The notes beneath the pieces are model-generated. The model was not told the DNA's origin and did no database searches. It saw only the letters and a list, made by a program, of their open reading frames with translations. Of a DNA stretch of 14,028 nt, positions 1-9,111 are shown piece by piece. The stretch's first letter is position 1. Each line of letters opens with the position of its first letter. Origin of the DNA: Methanobacterium sp. UBA353 (GTDB lineage: Archaea; Methanobacteriota; Methanobacteria; Methanobacteriales; Methanobacteriaceae). The stretch spans positions 128,482 through 142,509 of the forward strand of contig DALO01000016.1 in assembly GCA_002496805.1 (NCBI GenBank). Reading direction: 5' to 3'. Position numbers and translations under genes: made by a program.

Positions 1-1439
1 TTTGTGACGGAATCGCCATGAACCACGAAGGAATGCGTTACTCCCTGGCCAGTCGCGAAATTATAGCTGACACCGTGGAAAGTATGGCACAAGCCCATAG
101 CTTGGATGCCCTAGTTCTTTTGCCCACTTGTGACAAAATAGTGCCAGGCATGCTTATGGCGGCGGCCCGACTAGATATCCCATCTATTGTAGTTACTGGT
201 GGCCCTATGCTACCTGGAGAATACAAAGAAGAAGCTGTGGATCTTATTAATGTTTTTGAAGCTGTGGGAAAAGTTTCCGCAGGGAATATGAGCGAAACAG
301 AGTTAGATGAGTTAGAACGATGCGCATGTCCTGGGGCAGGATCGTGTGCTGGTCTTTTCACTGCCAATAGTATGGCATGTCTTACCGAAGCAATGGGAAT
401 GAGCCTACCCTACTGCGCAACTACTCATGCAGTGGATTCCAAGAAGATCCAGATGGCCAGGGAATCCGGAGAAAAAATAATCGAGTTGGTGGAAAAAAAC
501 GTCACCCCCTCTATGATTATGACTCAAGATGCATTTTTTAATGCAGTAGTTGTGGATCTAGCACTGGGAGGATCCAGTAACACCACCCTTCACTTACCTG
601 CTATAGCCTATGAACTATATGATAAAGGAGTCAGAGTAAATTTAGACCTTTTTGACGAACTCAGCAGGAAAATTCCCCATTTAACTGCTATAAGTCCATC
701 AGGCCCCCATACGATGTTGGACTTAGATAAAGCCGGAGGCATACCTGCTATTTTAAAGGTTCTAAAAGATAAAATCAAAGGAGAAAATCTTACTTGTACT
801 GGACAATCCTTGAAAAAAAATATCAAAGATGCTAGAGTCAATAATGATAATGTAATCCGCCCAACAAACAATCCTGTGCACAGTGAAGGGGGTATTGCGG
901 TTCTTAAAGGTAATTTATCCCCCAATGGTTCTGTTGTTAAGCAAGCTGCTGTTACTGAGGATATGTTAATACATGAAGGGCCGGCAAAAGTCTATAATAG
1001 TGAAGAAGAATGTGTGCAAGCCATTTTCCAAAACAAGATCACAGATGGTGATGTGGTCATTATCCGTTATGAAGGTCCACAAGGAGGTCCCGGAATGAGG
1101 GAAATGTTAAACCCTACTTCAGCCATATCTGGAAGAGGATTAGACTCAGTTGCACTGGTTACTGATGGTAGATTTTCTGGTGGTACTCGAGGGCCATGCA
1201 TAGGCCATGTTTCGCCAGAAGCCATGGCAAATGGCCCTATAGCTGTTATTGAAAATGGAGACTTAATCAAAATTGACATACCACGCAGAAAACTGGAACT
1301 CATGTTAGAAGAAGAAGAGATCCAGAGAAGGATTCGTAAAGTAAAACACCCCAAAAAGAAATTGAAAGGATGGTTATCACGATATAGTAAATTAGTAAGC
1401 TCTGCAGATAAAGGAGCCATTTTAAATCGGGTGGTTTAA
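1..1439 (+). CDS. ilvD: Dihydroxy-acid dehydratase, 5'-truncated by window edge
   Basis: Dehydrates 2,3-dihydroxy-isovalerate and 2,3-dihydroxy-3-methylvalerate to the 2-oxo acids, the third common step of valine and isoleucine synthesis; a cytoplasmic iron-sulfur enzyme. The open frame runs from base 3 (C-D-G-I-A-M-N-H-E-G-M), so the ATG at 18 is an internal Met and not the start: the family begins about 70 residues earlier and DGIAM-HEGM is an internal family motif. Visible family signatures are the cluster cysteine in P-T-C-D-K (Cys codon 129-131), C-A-C-P-G-A-G-S-C-A-G (Cys codons 321, 327, 345) and the GGSSNT, GPQGGPGM and DGRFSGGTRG blocks. The first cluster cysteine lies upstream of the window. 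The C-terminus is complete. The stop TAA overlaps the ATG of the signal peptidase gene by one base (TAATG), suggesting co-transcription and translational coupling. Confidence 0.96.
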   Translation, partial: CDGIAMNHEGMRYSLASREIIADTVESMAQAHSLDALVLLPTCDKIVPGMLMAAARLDIPSIVVTGGPMLPGEYKEEAVDLINVFEAVGKVSAGNMSETELDELERCACPGAGSCAGLFTANSMACLTEAMGMSLPYCATTHAVDSKKIQMARESGEKIIELVEKNVTPSMIMTQDAFFNAVVVDLALGGSSNTTLHLPAIAYELYDKGVRVNLDLFDELSRKIPHLTAISPSGPHTMLDLDKAGGIPAILKVLKDKIKGENLTCTGQSLKKNIKDARVNNDNVIRPTNNPVHSEGGIAVLKGNLSPNGSVVKQAAVTEDMLIHEGPAKVYNSEEECVQAIFQNKITDGDVVIIRYEGPQGGPGMREMLNPTSAISGRGLDSVALVTDGRFSGGTRGPCIGHVSPEAMANGPIAVIENGDLIKIDIPRRKLELMLEEEEIQRRIRKVKHPKKKLKGWLSRYSKLVSSADKGAILNRVV

Positions 1440-1933
1440 TGGTCAAAAGGAGTTCGGAAAGTCAAAAAAGGTATGATGAAAATTCAAACCGCTCCGAAGA
1501 AAATGATACCAGCACAAACCGGGAAATAATTAGTTACCTTGCCATTATTTTGTTGGGATTAATTTTGGCACAACATCTTAACGTAGTGGTATCCGGAAGC
1601 ATGGAACCAGTCTTTTATCGTGGAGATGTGGTGATAATTGAAAAAACAAACTTCATGGGCATCAGCGAGATGGATGTCGAAGATCTTAAAATAGGAGACA
1701 TTATCATATATGATGCAACTTGGTTTGCAGAACCAGTTATTCATCGAATTATTGGCATAAAACAAGGCTCAGATGGAAAAAAATATTATATTACCAAGGG
1801 CGATAACAACTCTAAGGCAGACCCTGCACTAGTATCAGGAGCCCAAGTTAAAGCTAAAGTAATTGCAATCGGAGACCATCCGCTGGTGATCCCTAAAATA
1901 GGTTATATCACCCTATTAATTCGTGGACTTTAA
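1439..1933 (+). CDS. Type I signal peptidase, archaeal/ER type (S26B)
   Basis: Removes signal peptides from secreted proteins at the outer face of the membrane. The 164-residue protein has a polar N-terminus of about 28 residues rich in Ser, Asn and Glu, one membrane segment at about 30-51, then the catalytic Ser54 in V-S-G-S-M-E-P. H-R-I-I-G-I follows with His102, which replaces the Lys of bacterial enzymes and marks the ER/archaeal Ser-His-(Asp) type. T-K-G-D-N-N carries Asp122, with Asp128 also available. Length is usual for archaeal forms. The start ATG overlaps the ilvD stop, and GGTGG just upstream inside ilvD can serve as ribosome binding site. Sharing a transcript with ilvD has no obvious metabolic logic; it is probably just a compact operon. 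No signal peptidase gene name is certain. Confidence 0.93.
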   Translation: MVKRSSESQKRYDENSNRSEENDTSTNREIISYLAIILLGLILAQHLNVVVSGSMEPVFYRGDVVIIEKTNFMGISEMDVEDLKIGDIIIYDATWFAEPVIHRIIGIKQGSDGKKYYITKGDNNSKADPALVSGAQVKAKVIAIGDHPLVIPKIGYITLLIRGL

Positions 1934-2014
1934 TCCACTGATACTTTCATTTATTGGTAATATCATAAAGAGTAACTTATTATTACATAAATTTAAGCTC
2001 ATAAAGGTGAAGTT

Positions 2015-3709
2015 ATGTACAGAATTCTGGAAAAAAATGCCCGTAAGTCAGTTATAGAGGCATTAGACTCCCTAAAATGGGAAAAAATTAGAGATATTAA
2101 GTTTGAACAACCACCCGATCCCAGCATGGGTGATCTGGCCACTTCAGTGGCATTCCAATTAGTAAGTCAGCAAAAAAGTTCTCCAGTTGACATTGCAAAT
2201 CAAATTAAAGATGTATTAAAAGTAAAATCTCCATTTAAAAAGGTGGAATCTGTAGGCCCTTATTTAAACTTCTATTTAGATTATGAAACTTTTTTTAAGT
2301 TGGTTTTAAAATCTGTACATGAAAATTATGGTTCACTTCAAGACAGAAACACTAAAGTGATCCTGGAACACACCTCTGCCAACCCCAACGGCCCATTACA
2401 CATCGGTCATATTCGTAACGCGATAATTGGCGATTCATTGGCCCGTATTCTTAGAGCAGCCGGTTTTCAAGTCGAAACACAGTACTATGTAAATGATATG
2501 GGACGACAGATTGCAATGATTGTCTGGGGCCTTCAAAACCTAGATTATCATCTGGATACAGATGAAAAAGCAGATGTAGAGATAGGCAAACTTTATTTCA
2601 AGGTTAATCAGGAATTAAAAGAAAATTCAGATGTTAAAAATCAAGTAAACACTATTTTGAGAATTTATGAAGAAAAAAACCCAGAAGAATTGGAATTCCT
2701 GTTTAAAAGCGTTGTCAGAAAGTGTTTGGAAGGAATAAAAGAAACATCACAACGCCTTCAGATCACCCACGACCGTTTCGTTTGGGAAAGTCAGTTTATC
2801 AGAGATGGTTCCGTAGACAAAATACTGGAAAATTTGAAAGACCATACCAGCCAGAATGATGTCCTTTACTTGGATTTTTCAGATTATGGTATTGAAAAAG
2901 AACTAATTCTCACCCGTTCAGATGGAACTTCTCTTTACACCACACGTGATCTTGCTTATCACCTGCAAAAATCTGAACAGTCGGATTGGGTGGTAGATGT
3001 TCTTGGTTCCGACCACAAACTGGCTATTGACCAGCTTAAAATTGCATTGGAACTTTTGGGAGGAAAAAAACCAGAAGTTATCTTTTATGAGTTCATTACT
3101 CTCCCTGAAGGATCTATGTCCACTAGGAAAGGAGTATTCATCAGTGTGGATCAGTTAATGGATGAAGCATTCAGAAGGGCCCAAAGTGAATTGAAAGATA
3201 GAAGGCCAGAATTAAACGAATCATTATCTAAAGAAATCGCGGAAATAATTGGTATTGGAGCCATACGTTACTTTATAGCCCGTTTATCTCCAGAAAAACA
3301 TTTAGTTTTTAAATGGGATGAAGCGTTGAGTTTTGAGAAAGGATGTGCATCCATACAATATGCACATGCTAGGGCTTGCAAATTATTGGAAAAAGCATCA
3401 GCAACAGGCAAGTTATCCGTAGAAATCGACACATTGGATTTTTCTGAACTGAATACACTGGAAATTGACCTCATTAAAAACATTGCTAAATTCACTAGTA
3501 TTGTAGAAAATTCTGCAAGAGATCTTAGAGTCCATCCAATAGCCCAATACGCCATGGAAATGGCTGGTACGTTCAATAAATTCTACAAATCCGTGCAAGT
3601 TATTGGATCTGATAAAGAAATTTTGAGACTATTATTAGTTGATAAATCCAGAATAACTATCAAAAATTGCCTCAATCTATTAGGAATAGACGCCCCAAAT
3701 TCAATGTAA
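2015..3709 (+). CDS. argS: Arginyl-tRNA synthetase
   Basis: Class I aminoacyl-tRNA synthetase that charges tRNA-Arg. The 564-residue protein has an N-terminal tRNA-recognition (Arg-tRNA-synt-N) domain at about 1-95, then the Rossmann catalytic core with N-P-N-G-P-L-H-I-G-H (HIGH at 129-132) and the KMSKS-equivalent loop S-M-S-T-R-K-G (367-373). The C-terminal DALR-type anticodon-binding helices begin around Y-A-H-A-R-A. The replaced KMSKS Lys is usual in archaeal and many bacterial ArgRS. The start is supported by AGGTGA at 2005-2010, four bases before the ATG. It lies 81 bases after the signal peptidase gene on the same strand; I see no convincing separate TATA box there, so it may be read through from ilvD. 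It converges on argF. Confidence 0.96.
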   Translation: MYRILEKNARKSVIEALDSLKWEKIRDIKFEQPPDPSMGDLATSVAFQLVSQQKSSPVDIANQIKDVLKVKSPFKKVESVGPYLNFYLDYETFFKLVLKSVHENYGSLQDRNTKVILEHTSANPNGPLHIGHIRNAIIGDSLARILRAAGFQVETQYYVNDMGRQIAMIVWGLQNLDYHLDTDEKADVEIGKLYFKVNQELKENSDVKNQVNTILRIYEEKNPEELEFLFKSVVRKCLEGIKETSQRLQITHDRFVWESQFIRDGSVDKILENLKDHTSQNDVLYLDFSDYGIEKELILTRSDGTSLYTTRDLAYHLQKSEQSDWVVDVLGSDHKLAIDQLKIALELLGGKKPEVIFYEFITLPEGSMSTRKGVFISVDQLMDEAFRRAQSELKDRRPELNESLSKEIAEIIGIGAIRYFIARLSPEKHLVFKWDEALSFEKGCASIQYAHARACKLLEKASATGKLSVEIDTLDFSELNTLEIDLIKNIAKFTSIVENSARDLRVHPIAQYAMEMAGTFNKFYKSVQVIGSDKEILRLLLVDKSRITIKNCLNLLGIDAPNSM

Positions 3710-3775
3710 TAATTAAAAGCACCTATGAAAAAAAATAATAGAATTGATTCATTTCATTTTTTTGAAAAAATAATT
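3710..3775. terminator. Convergent argS/argF intergenic, likely two-way terminator
   Basis: Very AT-rich 66-base gap between two convergent genes. A T7 run (3757-3763) followed by an A6 run (3765-3770) gives a U-tract to transcripts from either side, as expected of archaeal U-tract termination. There is no strong GC stem. The role is inferred from position and composition. Confidence 0.5.
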
Positions 3776-4678
3776 TTATCCCATGAGCCAGTTCATAATG
3801 GCCTTTTGAACGTGCAAACGATTTTCAGCCTGATCCCACACTGCAGATTGGGGTCCGTTTAAAACTTCTTCGGTTATTTCCTGATCACGAACAGCAGGTA
3901 AGCAGTGTAGAACAATTGCATCAGGATGCGCCAAATTTAAAAGGTCCTGATTAACTTGATAATCCCTTAAATCATTTAATCGTTGAGATTCTTCTAATTC
4001 ATCGCCCATGCTAACCCAAACATCAGTATAGATCACATCAGCGCCTGCTACCGCGTCTTGAACATCACTGATGATCTTTAGTACCGAACCAGTTTTTCTG
4101 GCTACTTTCTGGGCGTCCTTTAAAATTATTGAATCTGGTTCATAGCTACTAGGACATGCTACAGTGACGTCCATACCCACCATAGCCGCAGCCAATAATA
4201 ATGAATTGCAAACATTATTACCATCACCCAGGAATGTCATTTGAAGGTCAAGGGTATTTTTTCGTTCATTGATAGTGAAAATATCCGTGAAAGCTTGACA
4301 AGGATGTTCTAGATTAGTTAAACCGTTGATAACAGGTACATCAGAGTATCGGGCAAATTGAAGGACATCTTCATGTTTATGTGCCCTTATCATGACCCCA
4401 TCAACGTAACGACTCATTGCCCGGGCTGTGTCTTCAATAATTTCTCCTCGTCCTAATTGAAGATCAGATGCAGACAAATATAGGGGTTGCCCCCCTAATT
4501 GATACATGCCGACTTCAAAGGACATTCGCGTCCGCGTAGAAGCTTTTTCAAAAACCATAGCCAATGATTTATTCTTTAACGGTTTTTTAGAACTGTTTCC
4601 TTCTTTAAACTCTTTAGCTTCTTTAAGTATGCTCCATACATTGTTTTGAGCATCTAATGCAGATAAAAGGTGCGTCAT
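3776..4678 (-). CDS. argF: Ornithine carbamoyltransferase
   Basis: Transfers the carbamoyl group of carbamoyl phosphate to ornithine, giving citrulline in arginine synthesis (cytoplasmic trimer in the family). The 300-residue protein carries the carbamoyl-phosphate loop S-T-R-T-R (47-51), the H-P-C-Q-A motif (125-129), the ornithine-specific W-V-S-M-G-D-E loop (221-227) and H-C-L-P-A with the catalytic Cys (258-262). The SMG loop separates it from aspartate carbamoyltransferase. Length is typical. The ATG at 4678 fits the family N-terminus; GGGATGA just before it is only a weak ribosome binding site. It stands alone on the minus strand, 405 bases downstream of purD, so it is probably transcribed from its own promoter. 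Confidence 0.97.
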   Translation of the reverse strand: MTHLLSALDAQNNVWSILKEAKEFKEGNSSKKPLKNKSLAMVFEKASTRTRMSFEVGMYQLGGQPLYLSASDLQLGRGEIIEDTARAMSRYVDGVMIRAHKHEDVLQFARYSDVPVINGLTNLEHPCQAFTDIFTINERKNTLDLQMTFLGDGNNVCNSLLLAAAMVGMDVTVACPSSYEPDSIILKDAQKVARKTGSVLKIISDVQDAVAGADVIYTDVWVSMGDELEESQRLNDLRDYQVNQDLLNLAHPDAIVLHCLPAVRDQEITEEVLNGPQSAVWDQAENRLHVQKAIMNWLMG

Positions 4679-4688
4679 AGGTTCATCC

Positions 4689-4719
4689 CGAATTAATTAT
4701 TATTGAATTGATTAAATAT
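4689..4719 (-). promoter_or_regulatory. Possible argF core promoter
   Basis: On the minus strand an ATATTTAAT box (4711-4719) lies where a TATA box would place the transcript start near 4689, leaving a leader of about 11 bases before the ATG at 4678. In such AT-rich DNA chance matches are common. Confidence 0.35.
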
Positions 4720-5083
4720 GAATTCTGGAGTTTCATTGAAATAAAAATATCTGGGATACTTTTACTTAAATTTTGTGAACTCCCTTGTCATTTCTTCCAA
4801 ATCAACCACCCTACATATTATTCTGATTGGAAGTTGTTTTTCAATTTTTTTTTGGTTTTTCTTTGTATTTTAAAAATTTTCAACGTTGCAAGCCCATATT
4901 TCATGATACTTGATGATTTTCTCATTTAAATGGTCATAACAATTTGTTCATAGTTTTTTATGCAATTTCTAAGGAAAACGTCTATTTACACATTATTTTT
5001 GGTGTGGTGGATAGTAGACATTTCTTGAGAGATGGTATGAATCGTCCGATATGGATTAATAACTGGTTATGGAAATATTATTT
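4720..5083. other. Long AT-rich spacer between argF and purD
   Basis: No credible gene is seen here. A 73-codon plus-strand frame at 4708-4929 has a Phe/Ile-rich composition typical of translated AT-rich DNA and no ribosome binding site. T-rich blocks around 4840-4880 read as A-runs on the purD strand. Bases about 4999-5072 are noticeably less AT-rich than the rest (about 39% G+C by hand count) and purine-biased on the plus strand; they include ATAAC-TG-GTTAT (5059-5070). This part is the 3' flank of purD and could be its untranslated tail or an unrecognised small RNA. Confidence 0.5.
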
Positions 5084-6394
5084 TTATTTCTTTATTTCCA
5101 TCATATGCTGAATACGTTTATCAATGAGTTGTCTGGTTCCCACGTCGCTGCGATGATACAAATCCCCATGTACATATTTGGTGGCCCGTTCACATCTTTC
5201 TTCTGCATCAGGCAAGTCATTTGCAGTAGTTACCACAGCCAAAGCTCTAGAACTTGTGGTTAGAACTTCGTCATTTTTCTCGTTAACTGCAGCATAGAAT
5301 ACCATACCACCTTCTGCTTGTATTTTTTCTTCATCTACACGAATAGGTTGACCAGCACTCCCACTATCAGGATATCCAGTAGGTACCAAATACTTACATA
5401 CCGTTGCTTCATGTTTAAAATTGGCATTTTTAATATTTCCATCAATTACGCCTTGGAAAAGTTCTAATAAACTAGTTTCCAAGATAGGTAGAACATTCAT
5501 GGCCTCAGGATCGCCAAAACGTGCATTGTACTCCACCAAACGAGGCCCATCGCGACAAAGCATGAATTGGCCATAAAGAACACCATTATATGGTCCAACT
5601 TCCTTTTTAACTGCCTTAACAGTTTTTTCCATGATTTGGACCGACGCATCATAATCTTTTTGTTCCAAAAACGGTAATAGGCCATTTTTCTCAGAATAAG
5701 ATCCCATTCCACCAGTTATGGGCCCCTGATCTCCTTCGAATGCATGGGGGTGGTCCTGAACAGCAGGCATTGGCACTAAATTGTCGCCATCAACTAACGC
5801 TTGCACAGTGAATTCTTCTCCCACCAGCCGTTCTTCAATAACTACACTGGCATGTCCCCCGATTTTGTTATCAATAATCTCTTTAACATAAGATTTGGCA
5901 TCTGCTGAATTTTTTAAGTGTTCTCCCACTATTTTAACGCCCTTACCCCCAGTTAAACCAACAGGTTTTACCACTACATCCTTTCCAAAGTCATCGATAA
6001 ATTCACCAGCATCTTCTACATTATCAAAAGCCCCATATGCTATGGATCCAGGAACTTTATGTTTAACAAAAAGGTTTCTCATAAAAGCTTTGTCTGTTTC
6101 AATCCTGGCAGCTTCTTGTGTGGGACCAACACAAGGAATTCCCACTTCATGAAGAATGTCCACAATCCCATGTTCTAAAGGAGCTTCAGGCCCTATTACG
6201 ACCATGTCAACCTTTAAATTTAAAGCATGTTTTTTCACTCCCTGAATATCCATCTCACTACCAATTTTGAATTGAGATATGCGAGCAATTCCGGGGTTTA
6301 GATTGCTCATTAAAGAATAAAGATCGGCTTCTTTATGCAATGCTTGGCAAATTGCGTGTTCCCTTGCTCCAGTTCCTACCACTAGAATCTTCAT
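5084..6394 (-). CDS. purD: Phosphoribosylamine-glycine ligase (GARS)
   Basis: ATP-dependent joining of glycine to 5-phosphoribosylamine, the second step of purine synthesis. The 436-residue length is that of monofunctional PurD. N-terminal domain: G-T-G-A-R-E-H-A (7-14) and G-P-E-A-P-L (68-73). The ATP-grasp domain follows, with the T-D-K-A-F-M segment near 98, the glycine-rich L-T-G-G-K-G-V-K-I near 147, G-P-I-T-G-G-M-G-S-Y near 228 and the metal-site region E-Y-N-A-R-F-G-D-P-E near 290. A PurD C-terminal domain closes it. The start is fixed by the family N-terminus (MKILVVG) and by a clear GGAGG five to ten bases upstream on the minus strand. It is divergent from ilvB and separated from argF by 405 bases. 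Confidence 0.97.
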   Translation of the reverse strand: MKILVVGTGAREHAICQALHKEADLYSLMSNLNPGIARISQFKIGSEMDIQGVKKHALNLKVDMVVIGPEAPLEHGIVDILHEVGIPCVGPTQEAARIETDKAFMRNLFVKHKVPGSIAYGAFDNVEDAGEFIDDFGKDVVVKPVGLTGGKGVKIVGEHLKNSADAKSYVKEIIDNKIGGHASVVIEERLVGEEFTVQALVDGDNLVPMPAVQDHPHAFEGDQGPITGGMGSYSEKNGLLPFLEQKDYDASVQIMEKTVKAVKKEVGPYNGVLYGQFMLCRDGPRLVEYNARFGDPEAMNVLPILETSLLELFQGVIDGNIKNANFKHEATVCKYLVPTGYPDSGSAGQPIRVDEEKIQAEGGMVFYAAVNEKNDEVLTTSSRALAVVTTANDLPDAEERCERATKYVHGDLYHRSDVGTRQLIDKRIQHMMEIKK

Positions 6395-6417
6395 ATTAAA
6401 TCCTCCATTTATCTTGA

Positions 6418-6467
6418 ATAAACATCTTAATTTTCACACACATATAATTCATGTCTTATTTCATAAG
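6418..6467 (-). promoter_or_regulatory. purD promoter with adjacent palindrome
   Basis: On the minus strand TTATATG (6441-6447) is a plausible TATA box that would start transcription near 6418-6420, leaving a leader of about 25 bases that holds the GGAGG site. Immediately upstream, where the B recognition element and an upstream operator would sit, is the inverted repeat CTTAT-TTC-ATAAG (6455-6467). The promoter call is by position and composition; the operator role is inferred. Confidence 0.45.
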
Positions 6468-6534
6468 TAGTAAGATCAAAATTTAATAAATAAAAGAGTT
6501 CAAGATTTCCAGAAATCAACTAAAAAATACATAT

Positions 6535-6577
6535 ACCATGACAATTAAAATCGGCATATGATAAATCAAGTCATGGT
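6535..6577. promoter_or_regulatory. Inverted repeat in the purD/ilvB divergent region
   Basis: A perfect 8-bp inverted repeat, ACCATGAC (6535-6542) and GTCATGGT (6570-6577), is separated by 27 bases whose middle contains CATATG (6555-6560). A third related palindrome, ATCATGAT, lies at 6593-6600. All are on the ilvB side of the divergent region, 35-100 bases before the ilvB ATG, where an operator would act. A TATA-like TACATATA (6527-6534) touches the left arm. Whether a protein binds is unknown. Confidence 0.4.
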
Positions 6578-6633
6578 TTTATTGTTTAAAGAATCATGAT
6601 TTTTTTAAAAATTAAACACAATTAGGTGTTAAT

Positions 6634-8370
<1,737 letters not shown>

Positions 8371-8871
8371 ATGGACGAACTTAGAAGCCACATAATAAGT
8401 GCCATAGTGATGCACCGACCAGGTGTGCTTCAACGTGTTGCCGGCCTATTCACCCGTAGGGGATTCAACATTGACAGTATCACTGTAGGACCATCTGAAC
8501 AGGAAGGTTTGGCCCGTATGACCATTATTTCAACGGGTGATGATAAAGTTCTGGAACAGATAACCAAACAACTCAACAAGATCATCGAGGTAATCAAAGT
8601 TAGGGATTTAAATGCAGATGGAACTGTGACTCGGGAATTATGCTTGATCAAAACACATGCTACTTCAGAAAGAGCCCGTTCCGAAATAATTCAGTATGCA
8701 AACATCTTCAGGGGAAGAATAGTCGATGTAGGGCCTGAAAATCTAACTTTGGAGATTACCGGCACCCCAGAAAAGATAGATGCCTTGATAGACCTATTAA
8801 AGAGTTTTGGTATCCAAGAAATTGCTAGAACAGGGCCAACAGCTATATCAAGAGGTTCAAAAACTATTTAG
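8371..8871 (+). CDS. ilvN: Acetolactate synthase, regulatory (small) subunit
   Basis: Regulatory partner of IlvB; in the family it raises activity and confers valine feedback inhibition. The 166-residue length is standard for the IlvH/IlvN type. N-terminal ACT domain at about 5-80 with R-P-G-V-L-Q-R-V-A-G-L-F (16-27) and R-R-G-F-N-I-D-S (29-36), then the ALS small-subunit C-terminal domain containing the L-C-L-I-K and F-R-G-R-I-V-D-V-G segments. Aligning by eye with E. coli IlvH, the valine-site Gly14 and Asn29 are kept (Gly18, Asn33) but the Asn11 position is His15. The start directly follows the ilvB stop and has a strong GGTGAT site in the ilvB tail. The alternative symbol ilvH is also used. 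Confidence 0.95.
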   Translation: MDELRSHIISAIVMHRPGVLQRVAGLFTRRGFNIDSITVGPSEQEGLARMTIISTGDDKVLEQITKQLNKIIEVIKVRDLNADGTVTRELCLIKTHATSERARSEIIQYANIFRGRIVDVGPENLTLEITGTPEKIDALIDLLKSFGIQEIARTGPTAISRGSKTI

Positions 8872-9055
8872 GGAGTTTTCTACTGCAACCCCATCTTATA
8901 TCCAATAGTTAAAAATTTTATAAAAAAACAAGAACTAATACCTTAAATTTTGTTAATAATAGCCTTTAGATGTTTTCGATTCTATTTCCAAGTTAAATCA
9001 GGCAAACTTTATTAATGAACTCCATCAACTATTTACATAGAGATTTGGGCAGAAA

Positions 9056-9105
9056 TTTTTTTAAATACCCCAATTGCATTCCCCTTTAATTTTTAAAAGA
9101 GGTGA
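9056..9105 (+). promoter_or_regulatory. ilvC promoter and ribosome binding site
   Basis: TTTAAATA (9060-9067), preceded by a purine/A-rich GAAA stretch, fits the archaeal TATA box with B recognition element, putting the transcript start near 9089. GAGGTGA (9099-9105) sits six bases before the ATG at 9112. The 240-base gap after ilvN is otherwise AT-rich and shows no gene, so ilvC has its own promoter even if ilvBN read-through occurs. Confidence 0.6.
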
Positions 9106-9111
9106 CATTGT

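Noticed and set aside
18..20. ATG at 18 as the ilvD start
   Set aside because: The frame is open to the window edge and the preceding residues (CDGIA) belong to the conserved internal DGIAM-HEGM motif, so the gene starts upstream of the window.
4708..4929. 73-codon plus-strand open frame in the argF-purD gap
   Set aside because: Phe/Ile/Leu-rich translation of AT-rich DNA, no ribosome site, no family resemblance.
9015..9089. 24-codon frame before ilvC as a leader peptide
   Set aside because: It runs through the likely ilvC TATA box, has no ribosome site, and would not lie on the ilvC transcript.
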